Assembly (NCBI GenBank): GCA_016793165.1
Contig: JAEULA010000071.1
Span: forward strand, 62,001 to 126,000
Direction: 5' to 3'
Length of the DNA stretch: 64,000 nucleotides
Source of the DNA: Alphaproteobacteria bacterium
GTDB taxonomy: Bacteria > Pseudomonadota > Alphaproteobacteria > CACIAM-22H2
A program made the position numbers and the translations under genes. This document shows positions 7,616 to 15,990 of the stretch, piece by piece; position 1 is the first letter of the stretch; the number at the start of each line of letters is the position of its first letter. The notes below the pieces were generated by a model, which had not been told where the DNA came from, did no database searches, and worked only from the letters and a program-made list of their open reading frames with translations.

Positions 7616-9172
7616 TTACTTGAAGTACGCCCAGCGCATCTCCTGGCCCGAGCCGACGGGCGAGAAGCGGATGCCGCCGACCTTGGCCGAGTAGGGGCCG
7701 AACCACTTCGTGTTGTAGACGAACACGCCGACGGACTGGTCGACGATGTGGCGCGAGGCCTCCTCGTAGAGCTTCTGCCGCTCGGCCTGGTCGGTGCTGA
7801 CGAGCGCACGCTCGGTCAGCTTGTCGTACTCGGGATTCGAGTACCAGGTGTTGGACCGGCCGCCGAGATGGCGCGTGGAGAAGAGCTCGCCGAGCCAGTT
7901 GTTCGGATCGGCGTAGTAGGTGCTCTTCCACAGCGGCACCATGTCGTACATCTGGTCCTTGTTGCGGAAGCGGTCGGAGACGATGTTCCAGGGCGACGCC
8001 TCGACCTTCGTCTCGATGCCGATCTTGCGCAGCGAGTTGGCGAACAGCACCGCGGCCTGCTCCGTCTCGGGGAAGCCGGCGAGCGGGTTGATGGTGATCG
8101 TGCGCAGCGGGCCGCCGTACTTCGCGAGTTCGGCCTTGGCCTTGTCGAGATCGTACTCGTAGCCCTTGAGGTCCTTCGGGGTGCCCCAGAGGTTGTTCGG
8201 GTTGGCGCCGGGATTGCGCGCCACCGAGCCCTTGAGGATGTCGTTGATGAAGCCGTTGTAGTCGAAGGCATAGGCCAGGGCGCGGCGGAAGTTCACGTTG
8301 TCGAAGGGCGGCCGCGACATGTTGAAGGCGAAGTAGAAGACGCGCATCGACTCGTCTTCGAGGATCTGGATGCCCGGCTCCTTGCGCAGGCGCTCGATCT
8401 GGTCGTAGGGCAGGTAGCCGTCGGTGCCGTGGAAGTCGCCCTTGATCATGCCGAGGACGCGCGTGTTGACGTCGAGCACCGAGCGGAACTCGATCTCGTC
8501 GAACCACTTCTTGCCGGCCTCCCAGCCGTGGAAGTGATCCTTGAAGCGCGCGGCGATGAATCCCACCGCCGGATCGTAGCGCCGCAGCACGAAGGAGCCG
8601 GTGCCGGCGTCGTTCTTGCTGAGCCAGCCCTCGCCGTGGTCGCCGTCCTTCACGTTCTTCTGCACGAGCTTCGAGTTGACGACCTGGATCTCGGGCACCG
8701 TGGCGACGAAGATCGCCGACGGCTCCTTGAGCTTGAACACGACCGTGTAGGGATCGGGCGCCTGGGTCGCGCCCGGCAGGACCGAGCCGATGAAGAGGCC
8801 GGCCGGGCCCTTCTTCATCGCGAGCATGCGCTCCATCGTGTAGACGACGTCCGCCGACGTCATCTCGCTGCCGTCGTGGAACTTGACGCCGCGGCGGAGC
8901 TTGAAGGTGTAGGTCAGGCCGTCCGGCGACACCGTGTGGCTCTCCGCCAGCCACGGGATCATCTTCGGCGGGTTGTCCACCCAGCGGTAGAGCCCGTCGT
9001 ACATGTTGATGCGCGAGGCGGCGCGGCCGACGTCGTAGACCGCGTGCGGATCGAGGTTGTCGTAGGGGCTGTTGTTCGCGTGGACGTACTTGCCCTGCGC
9101 CAGCGCCAGAGCCGGTGCGGCCAAGAGGAACGCCGCCGCGGCGAAGCCGCGGCCGATCGTGCGCCAGTTCAT
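7616..9172 (-). CDS. Peptide-type ABC transporter substrate-binding protein (SBP family 5), copy 1
   Basis: A 518-residue periplasmic binding protein of the DppA/OppA family. It has a Sec signal peptide (WRTIGRGFAAAAFLLAAPALALAQ) and the family signature region VSPDGLTYTFKLRRGVKFHD, followed by ADVVYTMERML. It is closely related to the neighbour at 9226-10779 along its whole length, so the pair arose by tandem duplication. The start at 9172 has a GGAGGTG ribosome site five bases upstream. An in-frame ATG at 9184 exists but overlaps that site. Two different binding proteins feeding one permease set would broaden the range of substrates. Confidence 0.93.
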   Translation of the reverse strand: MNWRTIGRGFAAAAFLLAAPALALAQGKYVHANNSPYDNLDPHAVYDVGRAASRINMYDGLYRWVDNPPKMIPWLAESHTVSPDGLTYTFKLRRGVKFHDGSEMTSADVVYTMERMLAMKKGPAGLFIGSVLPGATQAPDPYTVVFKLKEPSAIFVATVPEIQVVNSKLVQKNVKDGDHGEGWLSKNDAGTGSFVLRRYDPAVGFIAARFKDHFHGWEAGKKWFDEIEFRSVLDVNTRVLGMIKGDFHGTDGYLPYDQIERLRKEPGIQILEDESMRVFYFAFNMSRPPFDNVNFRRALAYAFDYNGFINDILKGSVARNPGANPNNLWGTPKDLKGYEYDLDKAKAELAKYGGPLRTITINPLAGFPETEQAAVLFANSLRKIGIETKVEASPWNIVSDRFRNKDQMYDMVPLWKSTYYADPNNWLGELFSTRHLGGRSNTWYSNPEYDKLTERALVSTDQAERQKLYEEASRHIVDQSVGVFVYNTKWFGPYSAKVGGIRFSPVGSGQEMRWAYFK

Positions 9173-9200
9173 GAACACCTCCATGGTTCTCGTTGTATTG

Positions 9201-9224
9201 CTCCGTCGGAGCGGGTTCGCCCGC
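9201..9224. terminator. Small hairpins between the two SBP genes
   Basis: In the 53-bp gap directly after the stop of the 9226-10779 gene are CTCCG-T-CGGAG and GCGGG-TTCG-CCCGC (9211-9224), two compact stems. There is no T-run, so a partial terminator or 3'-end stabiliser is more likely than a full stop. Confidence 0.35.
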
Positions 9225-9225
9225 G

Positions 9226-10779
9226 TCACTTGTAATAGGCCCAGCGCATCTCCTGGCCGTTGCCGACCGGGGAGAAGCGGATGCCGTCGATCTTGTTGGA
9301 GTAGGGGCCGAACCACTTCGTATTGTAAACGAAGATGTTGGCCGCCTCGTCGACGACGAGCCGGACCGCCGCCTCGTAGAGGCGGGCGCGCTCGGCCTGG
9401 TCGGTCGTCTTCAGCGCCGCCTCGGTCAGCTTGTCGAGGGCGGGGTTGCTGTACCAGTTGAGGTTCCGGCCGCCGAGATAGCGGGTGGAGAACAGCTCGC
9501 CGACCCAGTTGTTGGGGTCGGCGTAAAAGGTGCTCTTCCACAGCGGCACCATGTCGAGCATCGTCTCGGCCTTGAGGAAGCGCTGCGAGACCAGCGACCA
9601 CGGCGAGGTCTCGACGCGCGCGTCGATGCCGATCTTGCGCAGCGAGTTGGCGAGCAGCACCGAGGCCTGCTCGGACTCGGCGAAGCCGGCCAGCGCGTTG
9701 ATCGTGATCGGGCGGAGCGGGCCGCCGTACTTCTGCAGCTCCTCCTTCGCCTTGTCGAGGTCGTAGACGTAGCCCTTCACGTCCTTGGGCGTGCCCCAGA
9801 GGTTGTTCGGGTTCGAGGTCGGATTGCGGGCGACCGAGCCCTTGAGGATGTCGTTGATGAAGCCGTCGTAGTCGAACGCATAGGACAGCGCCCGGCGGAA
9901 ATGGACGTTGTCGAAGGGCGGCTTGGAGGCGTTGATGCAGAACAGGAAGACGCGCATCGACTCCTGCTCGAGCACCTGGATGCTCGGCTCCTTGCGCAGG
10001 CGCTCGATCTGGTCGTAGGGCAGGTAGCCGTCGACGCCCTGCCAGTCGCCCTTGATCAGGCCGAGGACGCGCGTGTTGGTGTCGAGGATCGAGCGGAACT
10101 CGATCTCGTCGAACCACTTCCTGCCCGGCTCCCAGCCGAGGAAGTGGTCCTTGAAGCGGGTCGCGATGAAGCCGACCGCCGGGTCGTAGCGGCGCAGCGC
10201 GAACGAGCCCGATCCGGCGTCGTTCTTCGACAGCCAGGTCTCGCCCCAGTCGCCGTCCTTCTCGTTCTTCTTCACCAGCGCCGAGTTGACGACCTGGATC
10301 TCGGGCAGCACGGCGGCGAAGATCGCCGAGGGCTCCTTGAGTCGGAACACCACGGTCAGCTTGTCGGGCGCCTGCGTCGTCCCGGGCTCGATCGTGCCGA
10401 GGAAGAAGCTGGCGGGCCCCTTCTTCATCCCGAGCATGCGCTCCATCGAGTAGACCACGTCGGCCGCCGTCATCTCGGTGCCGTCGTGGAACTTCACGCC
10501 GGCGCGCAGCTTCACCGTGTAGGTGAGCCCGTCGGGCGAGGCGGTATGGCTCTCGGCGAGCCACGGGATCATCTTCGGCGGGTTGTCGACCCAGCGGTAC
10601 AGGCCGTCATAGAGGTTGATGCGCGACGCGGCGCGGCCGACGTCGTTGACGGCATGCGGGTCGAGCGTGTCGTAGGGCGAGTTGTTGGCGTGCACGTAGC
10701 GGTTTTGCGCCTCGGCCGGTCGAGGCGAAGCGATGACGGCGGCCACCAGCAGCAGGGCGGCACTCAGACGAAGTCGCAT
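9226..10779 (-). CDS. Peptide-type ABC transporter substrate-binding protein (SBP family 5), copy 2
   Basis: A 517-residue periplasmic binding protein, paralogous to the gene downstream. The signal peptide is RLSAALLLVAAVIASPRPAEAQ, and the mature part starts NRYVHANNSPYDTLDPHAV, almost the same as copy 1. Differences are spread through the protein and include the pocket-forming C-terminal lobe, so the ligands may differ. A GGGAGGG ribosome site precedes the ATG at 10779. It lies 30 bp after the SDR gene in the same transcription direction and is likely co-transcribed with hyuAB. Confidence 0.93.
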   Translation of the reverse strand: MRLRLSAALLLVAAVIASPRPAEAQNRYVHANNSPYDTLDPHAVNDVGRAASRINLYDGLYRWVDNPPKMIPWLAESHTASPDGLTYTVKLRAGVKFHDGTEMTAADVVYSMERMLGMKKGPASFFLGTIEPGTTQAPDKLTVVFRLKEPSAIFAAVLPEIQVVNSALVKKNEKDGDWGETWLSKNDAGSGSFALRRYDPAVGFIATRFKDHFLGWEPGRKWFDEIEFRSILDTNTRVLGLIKGDWQGVDGYLPYDQIERLRKEPSIQVLEQESMRVFLFCINASKPPFDNVHFRRALSYAFDYDGFINDILKGSVARNPTSNPNNLWGTPKDVKGYVYDLDKAKEELQKYGGPLRPITINALAGFAESEQASVLLANSLRKIGIDARVETSPWSLVSQRFLKAETMLDMVPLWKSTFYADPNNWVGELFSTRYLGGRNLNWYSNPALDKLTEAALKTTDQAERARLYEAAVRLVVDEAANIFVYNTKWFGPYSNKIDGIRFSPVGNGQEMRWAYYK

Positions 10780-10809
10780 GGAACCCTCCCCTCTTGAAGT
10801 CGACGATGG

Positions 10810-11562
10810 TCAGACGGTCGGACCGCCGGTCACCGGCAGGACCTGGCCGTTGATGAACCCCGCATAGGGCGAAGCCAGGAACATCACCGCGTAGGCGATC
10901 TCCTCGGGCCGCCCCAGGCGGCGCATCGGATTGCGCTCGATCAGCGCCTTCTGCCCTGCCTCCCCGTAGCCGGCCCATTGCCGCTCGTAGTCGGGCGAGG
11001 TCGGCATGAATCCGGGCGCGACGGCGTTGACGCCGATCCCGAACTGCCCCAGCTCGTGCGCGAGCTGGCGCATCAGGCCCAGCTGGGCGGCCTTCGCCGA
11101 GGCGTAGCTCTGGATGCCGGTGAGGCTGACATTCATCCCTGCCGGGCTTGCGATGATGACGATGCGGCCGGACTTCGCGCGCTTCATGCCCGGCACCGCC
11201 GCGCGCACCGCGTTGACGGCGCCCATCACGTTCGCTTCGTAGATGTCCAGCCAGTCGCGGGTCGAGACGTCCTCGATCGGCTGGCGCGGCTTGCCGCGCA
11301 CGCCGCCGGCGACGTGGACGAGCACGTCGACGGCGCCCGTGCGCGCCTCCGCGGCGCGGATGAAGGCGGCCACGGCTGACTCGTCGGTGACGTCGACGGC
11401 GCGGCGCTCGACGCGCGGATCGAGGGCGTCGAGCGCCGCGGCGGCGATGTCGCAGGCCCAGACCGCGGCGCCCGCCGCCAGGAACTCCGCGACGATCGCC
11501 GACCCGATGCCGCGCGCGGCACCGAGGACGACGACGGTCCGGCCGGGGAACTCGATGCGCAT
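10810..11562 (-). CDS. SDR family NAD(P)-dependent oxidoreductase
   Basis: A 250-residue classical short-chain dehydrogenase. The cofactor motif GAARGIGS sits near residue 15, and the third-strand motif is changed to HVAGG in place of NNAG. The catalytic serine lies in IIASPAG, and the Tyr/Lys pair is intact in YASAK. The family C-terminus INGQVLPVTGG is present. The ATG at 11562 lies two bases after the hyuB stop, so it belongs to the hyu operon and probably oxidises or reduces a product of ring opening. The substrate cannot be named. Confidence 0.92.
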   Translation of the reverse strand: MRIEFPGRTVVVLGAARGIGSAIVAEFLAAGAAVWACDIAAAALDALDPRVERRAVDVTDESAVAAFIRAAEARTGAVDVLVHVAGGVRGKPRQPIEDVSTRDWLDIYEANVMGAVNAVRAAVPGMKRAKSGRIVIIASPAGMNVSLTGIQSYASAKAAQLGLMRQLAHELGQFGIGVNAVAPGFMPTSPDYERQWAGYGEAGQKALIERNPMRRLGRPEEIAYAVMFLASPYAGFINGQVLPVTGGPTV

Positions 11563-11564
11563 CG

Positions 11565-13598
11565 CTATTCCGCCGCGCTCTTGCCGCCCGCCGCGCGCAG
11601 CTCGGGGAACTCGGCGATCGCCGCGGCGAAGACGCGGCGCACGTCCGACCCGTCGCCGCGCCGCTCCGTCGCCGGCAGGGCGTCGATGCGGTCGAAGACG
11701 CGCCGCTTGACGAAGTGCCGCCAATGCACCGGCAGCGTCGCGAGGAGCTCGGTGAGCGCGGCGTAGTTGGCGTCGGTCCACTGCTTCTCGAACTCGTAGC
11801 GCGCGGCGTTGTAGCGGAAATGCGCCTTCGGCCGCCGCGCCTCGGCATCGGCCAGCGCGGCGCGCGCCTGGGTCGTGGCCGCGTCGTCGACGCGGTCGTC
11901 GACGATCACGACGCCGTAGTCGCGCGCGGCCGCCGCCGCCGAGACCTTGCCCTGGCGCACGTCGCGCAGGACCAGCGCAGGGTCGCGCTCGTACGGGACG
12001 CCCCAGCCGGCGCCGCCGGCGGCGATGATCCGGATGACGTCGCCGGGATCGAGGTTGACGACGTCGGTGTTGCCGAGGTCCTGCGAGTGGTTGGACTCGG
12101 GATTGCGCCAGAAGCTCGAATTCGCCCCGGGCAGGCCGCCCACAGCGCCCCAGGTCGCGAAGCGGGTGCGGTCGCGATTGCGCGCGGTGACCACGGAGTT
12201 CGGCGAGAAGAGCTGGAACTCGAGCTCGGTCGCCAGGCCGCCGCGGAACTTGCCGGCGCCGGCGCTGTCCGCGACGAGGCCGTACTTGCGGAAGCGGATC
12301 GGCACTTCGGCCTCGTTGATCTCGACCGGCGTGTTCTTCAGGAACGACGAGTTGGCGCCCGAGCCGTCGGCGCCGTCGCCGAAGGCCGAGCCGCCGGCGC
12401 CGCCGGTCATCGGGTTGATCGATGCCATGATCCGTCGGCCCGTCTTCGAGTCGATCGTCTTCACGTTCATGATGCCGGCGCTCGAGCCCGGGCCGGCCGG
12501 CATCAGGTCGGGAAGCGCGCGCTGGAAGGCGCCGATGATGACGCTCTGGATGCGACCGCAGGTCAGGCTGCGCATGCCGACCGCCGCGGGGAATTTCGGG
12601 TTCATGACGGAGCCGTCGGGGATCACGCAACGCGCCGGCCGCGTGATGCCGCCGTTGAGCGGCAGCGACGGGTCGATCGAGTACATGGAGTACGTGTACC
12701 CGACCATCAGCAGGATATGGCGCTCGGCACCGCCCGTGGGCACGTTGAGGGAGGAGTGCAGCTGCGGGTCCGAGCCGGTGAAGTCGAGGACCGCCTCGTC
12801 GCCGCGGATCTGCAGGTTGAGGGCGATGCGCACCGGCACGCCGCCCGGGCCGTCCTCGTCGAGATAGTCGGCGAACGGGTAGTCGCCGTCGGGGATCGAC
12901 TTGATCAGCGCGCGCGCGCGGCGCTCGCCGAGATCGAGCAGGTCCTTCACGCCCTGGCGGAAGGTGTCGACTCCGAAGCGGCGGATCATCTCGTGGACCT
13001 TGCGCTCGCCGGTCGCGACAGAGGCGAGCTGGGCCTTGAAGTCGCCCCAGTTCTGCTCCGGCATGCGCACGTTGGTCAGCATGACGTCGAGCAGCGTCTT
13101 GTTGAGCTTGCCCTCCTCGTAGATCTTGCTCGGCGGGATGCGGATGCCTTCCTGGTGCACCTCGGTCAGCTGGCGCGACAGCGAGGCGGGCACGGCACCG
13201 CCGACATCGGTGTTGTGGATGTGGCCGACGGCGAAGGCGACGATCTCGTCGCCCCAGAAGATCGGCTTCCAGATGTGCAGGTCGGGCGAGTGCGTGCAGA
13301 CGTAGCCGGAGTAGGGATCGTTGGTGATGCACACGTCGCCCGGCTTGTAGTTGTCGATCATCCGGATCGCATTGCCGTAGTCGAGGCCGATGAACCAGGT
13401 CGCGCCGAGGTCGCGCGGGCTCGCGAAGGTCATGCCGTCGGGCGTCGTCAGGCCAGAGGTGAAGTCCTCGGTCTCCTTGACGAAAGTGGAGTGCGCCGTG
13501 CGGAACAGCGTGAACGCCATCGCCTCGGCCGCCGCCTGGGCGTGGTTGGCGAGGACCTGGAGGGTCACGGGATCGATGGACTTCGAGGTCTTGCTCAT
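11565..13598 (-). CDS. hyuB: Hydantoinase B/oxoprolinase family protein, copy 2
   Basis: A 677-residue protein spanning the whole HyuB family (usually 550-700 residues), the cytoplasmic subunit that with HyuA opens hydantoins, 5-oxoproline or similar cyclic amides using ATP, or carboxylates acetone/acetophenone in related systems. Family marks: TLFRTAHSTFVKETEDF, ITNDPYSGYVCTHSPDLH, VGHIHNTDVGG and GSAFGDGADGSGANSSF. It is a close tandem copy of 13951-15984: the first 550 residues are almost identical and the C-terminal 120 diverge more. Directly upstream is only a remnant of hyuA, so this copy must borrow the single intact HyuA or act with its twin. Confidence 0.93.
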   Translation of the reverse strand: MSKTSKSIDPVTLQVLANHAQAAAEAMAFTLFRTAHSTFVKETEDFTSGLTTPDGMTFASPRDLGATWFIGLDYGNAIRMIDNYKPGDVCITNDPYSGYVCTHSPDLHIWKPIFWGDEIVAFAVGHIHNTDVGGAVPASLSRQLTEVHQEGIRIPPSKIYEEGKLNKTLLDVMLTNVRMPEQNWGDFKAQLASVATGERKVHEMIRRFGVDTFRQGVKDLLDLGERRARALIKSIPDGDYPFADYLDEDGPGGVPVRIALNLQIRGDEAVLDFTGSDPQLHSSLNVPTGGAERHILLMVGYTYSMYSIDPSLPLNGGITRPARCVIPDGSVMNPKFPAAVGMRSLTCGRIQSVIIGAFQRALPDLMPAGPGSSAGIMNVKTIDSKTGRRIMASINPMTGGAGGSAFGDGADGSGANSSFLKNTPVEINEAEVPIRFRKYGLVADSAGAGKFRGGLATELEFQLFSPNSVVTARNRDRTRFATWGAVGGLPGANSSFWRNPESNHSQDLGNTDVVNLDPGDVIRIIAAGGAGWGVPYERDPALVLRDVRQGKVSAAAAARDYGVVIVDDRVDDAATTQARAALADAEARRPKAHFRYNAARYEFEKQWTDANYAALTELLATLPVHWRHFVKRRVFDRIDALPATERRGDGSDVRRVFAAAIAEFPELRAAGGKSAAE

Positions 13599-13604
13599 GG
13601 GAGG

Positions 13605-13745
13605 TCAGGCTCCGCGCGCGAGAAGGAGATTGCCGAAGGCGTCGACCGGGCCCGGTAAACCTTCGGGCATGACGGCCGTGGTGGCGTTCTGGAAGATGAC
13701 GCAGGGGCCGGCGAAGGTGATGCCGCGGATCCTGCCGCTGCCCTG
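13605..13745 (-). pseudogene. Remnant of a second hyuA (C-terminal ~45 codons)
   Basis: The minus strand here encodes ITFAGPCVIFQNATTAV followed by a tail ending DAFGNLLLARGA and a stop, which matches the last residues of the intact HyuA (MTFAGPCVIFQDDTTTV, ending DAFGNLHLARGA). No start codon or upstream hyuA sequence remains; similarity fades near 13740. It is best explained as the scar of a duplicated hyuA or as the left edge of the duplicated segment. It keeps the original stop-to-hyuB spacing and so may still carry the ribosome site for the second hyuB. Confidence 0.85.
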
Positions 13746-13950
13746 ACGCGCCGCACGCCATCTCGCCCCGCAACGCATGCCGGTCTCGGCGGCCGTCCCG
13801 ACGGAGCCGCGGCGTGTCTCGGTGCGCGGCGCCCCCGCCGCGGTGCGAGCGGCCTTTGCGGCGCCGCAGCCGACATGTCCCCTGCGGACGCAGACGGCGG
13901 CAGTGCCGCCGCGGAACGTCTTCCTCTCGAGGCCGATATGCATCGCGCCC
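13746..13950. other. Junction sequence between the two hyu units, no gene recognised
   Basis: About 200 bp between the hyuA remnant and the first hyuB stop. The minus-strand frame is open but reads as Arg/Ala/Gly-rich low-complexity sequence with no family resemblance. It is probably degenerate leftover of the duplicated hyuA or an intergenic spacer. Confidence 0.5.
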
Positions 13951-15984
13951 TCATTCCGCCGCCGGGCGCATGCCCAGGTGCCTGAGCTCCGGGAACTCCG
14001 CCACGACCGCCGCGTACAGCGTCCGGACATGGCCGCCATCCGGACGACGCTCCGCAGCCGGCATCGCGGCGACGCGATCGAAGATCCGGCGCTTCACGAA
14101 ATGCCGCCAGTGGACCGGCAGCATGGCGAGTACTTCCGTCAGCACCTCGTAGCTCCCTTCCGTCCACTCGCGCTCGAACTCCTCGCGCGCCGCGTTGTAG
14201 CGGAAATGCGACGGCGGGCGCTTCGCATCGGCCGCCTCGAGCGCCGCCCGCGCCTGCGCCGTCGCCGCGGCGTCGACCTCGCCATCGCGCAGGACGACGC
14301 CGTAGTCGCGCGCCGCCGCGTCGGCGGAGACTTTGCCCTGGCGGATGTCGCGCAGCACGAGGGCGGGTTCCCGCTCCCAGGGCGGTCCCCACCCGGCGCC
14401 GCCGGCGGCGATGATCCGGATGACGTCGCCGGGGTCGAGGCTGACGACGTCGGTGTTGCCGAGATTCTCGGCATGGTTCGAATCCGGGTTGCGCACGAAC
14501 CTCGATGTCGCGCCGCTGCAACCGCCCATCGCGCCCCAGGTGCTGAAGCGCGAGCGATCGCGGTTTCGCGCGGTGACCACGGAATTCGGCGAGAAGAGCT
14601 GGAACTCGAGATCCGTCGCCAGGCCGCCGCGGAACTTGCCCGCTCCGCCGCTGTCCGGGGAAAGGCCGTATCTGCGGAAGCGGATCGGCACCTCGGCCTC
14701 GTTGATCTCGACCGGCGTGTTCTTGAGGAACGACGAGTTGGCGCCCGAGCCGTCGGTGCCGTCGCCGAACGCCGAGCCGCCGGCGCCGCCGGTGATCGGA
14801 TTGATCGACGCCATGATGCGGCGGCCGGATCTCGAGTCGATCGTCTTCACGTTCATGATGCCCGACGTGCCCGCGGGGCCCGCCGGCATCAGGTTCGGCA
14901 GGGCGCGCTGGAAGGCGCCGAGGATCACGTTCTGGATGTGACGGGAGGTCAGGCTGCGCATGCCGACCGCGGCCGGGAATTTCGGATTCATGATCGAGCC
15001 GTCGGGGATCACGCAGCGCGCCGGCCGCGTGATGCCGCCGTTGAGCGGCAGCGACGGATCGATCGAATACATCGCGTAGGTGTAGCCGACCATCAGCAGG
15101 ATGTGCCGCTCCGCACCGCCCGTGGGCACGTTGAGGGAGGAATGCAGCTGCGGGTCCGAGCCGGTGAAGTCGAGGACCGCCTCGTCGCCACGAATCTTGA
15201 GATTGACCGCGATGCGCACGGGCACGCCGCCGGGCGAGTCCTCGTCGATGTAGTCGCAGAACGGATAGTCGCCGTCGGGGATCGTCCTGATCAGGGCGCG
15301 CGCGCGGCGCTCGCCGAGATCGAGCAGGTCCTTCACGCCGTCGCGGAAGGTGTCGACGCCGAAGCGGCGCACCATCTCGTGGACCTTGCGCTCGCCGGTC
15401 GCGACCGAGGCGAGCTGGGCCTTGAAGTCGCCCCAGTTCTGCTCGGGCATGCGCACGTTGGTGAGCATCACGTCGAGCAGCGTCTTGTTGAGCTTGCCCT
15501 CGTCGTAGATCTTGCTCGGGCGGATGCGGATCCCTTCCTGGTGGATCTCGGTCAGCTGGCGCGATAGCGAGGCCGGCACGGCGCCGCCGACATCGGTGTT
15601 GTGGATGTGGCCGACGGCGAAGGCGACGATCTCGTCGCCCCAGAAGATCGGCTTCCAGATGTGCAGGTCGGGCGAGTGCGTGCAGACATAGCCCGAATAC
15701 GGATCGTTGGTGATGCACACGTCGCCCGGCTTGTAGTTGTCGATCATCCGGATCGCGTTGCCGTAGTCGAGGCCGATGAACCAGGTCGCGCCGAGGTCGC
15801 GCGGGCTCGCGAAGGTCATGCCGTCGGGCGTGGTGATCCCGGAGGTGAAGTCCTCGGTCTCCTTCACGAAGGTGGAGTGCGCCGTGCGGAACAGCGTGAA
15901 CGCCATCGCCTCGGCCGCCGCCTGGGCGTGGTTGGCAAGCACCTGAAGCGTGACGGGATCGACGGGCTTCGAGGCCTTGCTCAT
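13951..15984 (-). CDS. hyuB: Hydantoinase B/oxoprolinase family protein, copy 1
   Basis: A 677-residue HyuB-family subunit lying six bases after the hyuA stop, so this is the natural partner of HyuA. It carries the same family blocks as copy 2, with GITTPDGMTFASPRDLGATW, NTDVGGAVPASLSRQL and GGAGKFRGGLATDLEFQLFS. The start ATG at 15984 is preceded at about 11 bases by GGAG within the end of hyuA. The HyuAB complex hydrolyses a five-membered cyclic imide or amide with ATP. Context (peptide-type importer, SDR, TPP enzyme) suggests a catabolic role, but the ring compound is unknown. Confidence 0.95.
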   Translation of the reverse strand: MSKASKPVDPVTLQVLANHAQAAAEAMAFTLFRTAHSTFVKETEDFTSGITTPDGMTFASPRDLGATWFIGLDYGNAIRMIDNYKPGDVCITNDPYSGYVCTHSPDLHIWKPIFWGDEIVAFAVGHIHNTDVGGAVPASLSRQLTEIHQEGIRIRPSKIYDEGKLNKTLLDVMLTNVRMPEQNWGDFKAQLASVATGERKVHEMVRRFGVDTFRDGVKDLLDLGERRARALIRTIPDGDYPFCDYIDEDSPGGVPVRIAVNLKIRGDEAVLDFTGSDPQLHSSLNVPTGGAERHILLMVGYTYAMYSIDPSLPLNGGITRPARCVIPDGSIMNPKFPAAVGMRSLTSRHIQNVILGAFQRALPNLMPAGPAGTSGIMNVKTIDSRSGRRIMASINPITGGAGGSAFGDGTDGSGANSSFLKNTPVEINEAEVPIRFRRYGLSPDSGGAGKFRGGLATDLEFQLFSPNSVVTARNRDRSRFSTWGAMGGCSGATSRFVRNPDSNHAENLGNTDVVSLDPGDVIRIIAAGGAGWGPPWEREPALVLRDIRQGKVSADAAARDYGVVLRDGEVDAAATAQARAALEAADAKRPPSHFRYNAAREEFEREWTEGSYEVLTEVLAMLPVHWRHFVKRRIFDRVAAMPAAERRPDGGHVRTLYAAVVAEFPELRHLGMRPAAE

Positions 15985-15990
15985 GGGCGG

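Noticed and set aside
9173..10564. N-terminal extension of the SBP copy 1 frame into the gene upstream
   Set aside because: This part is a shadow of SBP copy 2; the signal peptide and ribosome site place the start at 9172.
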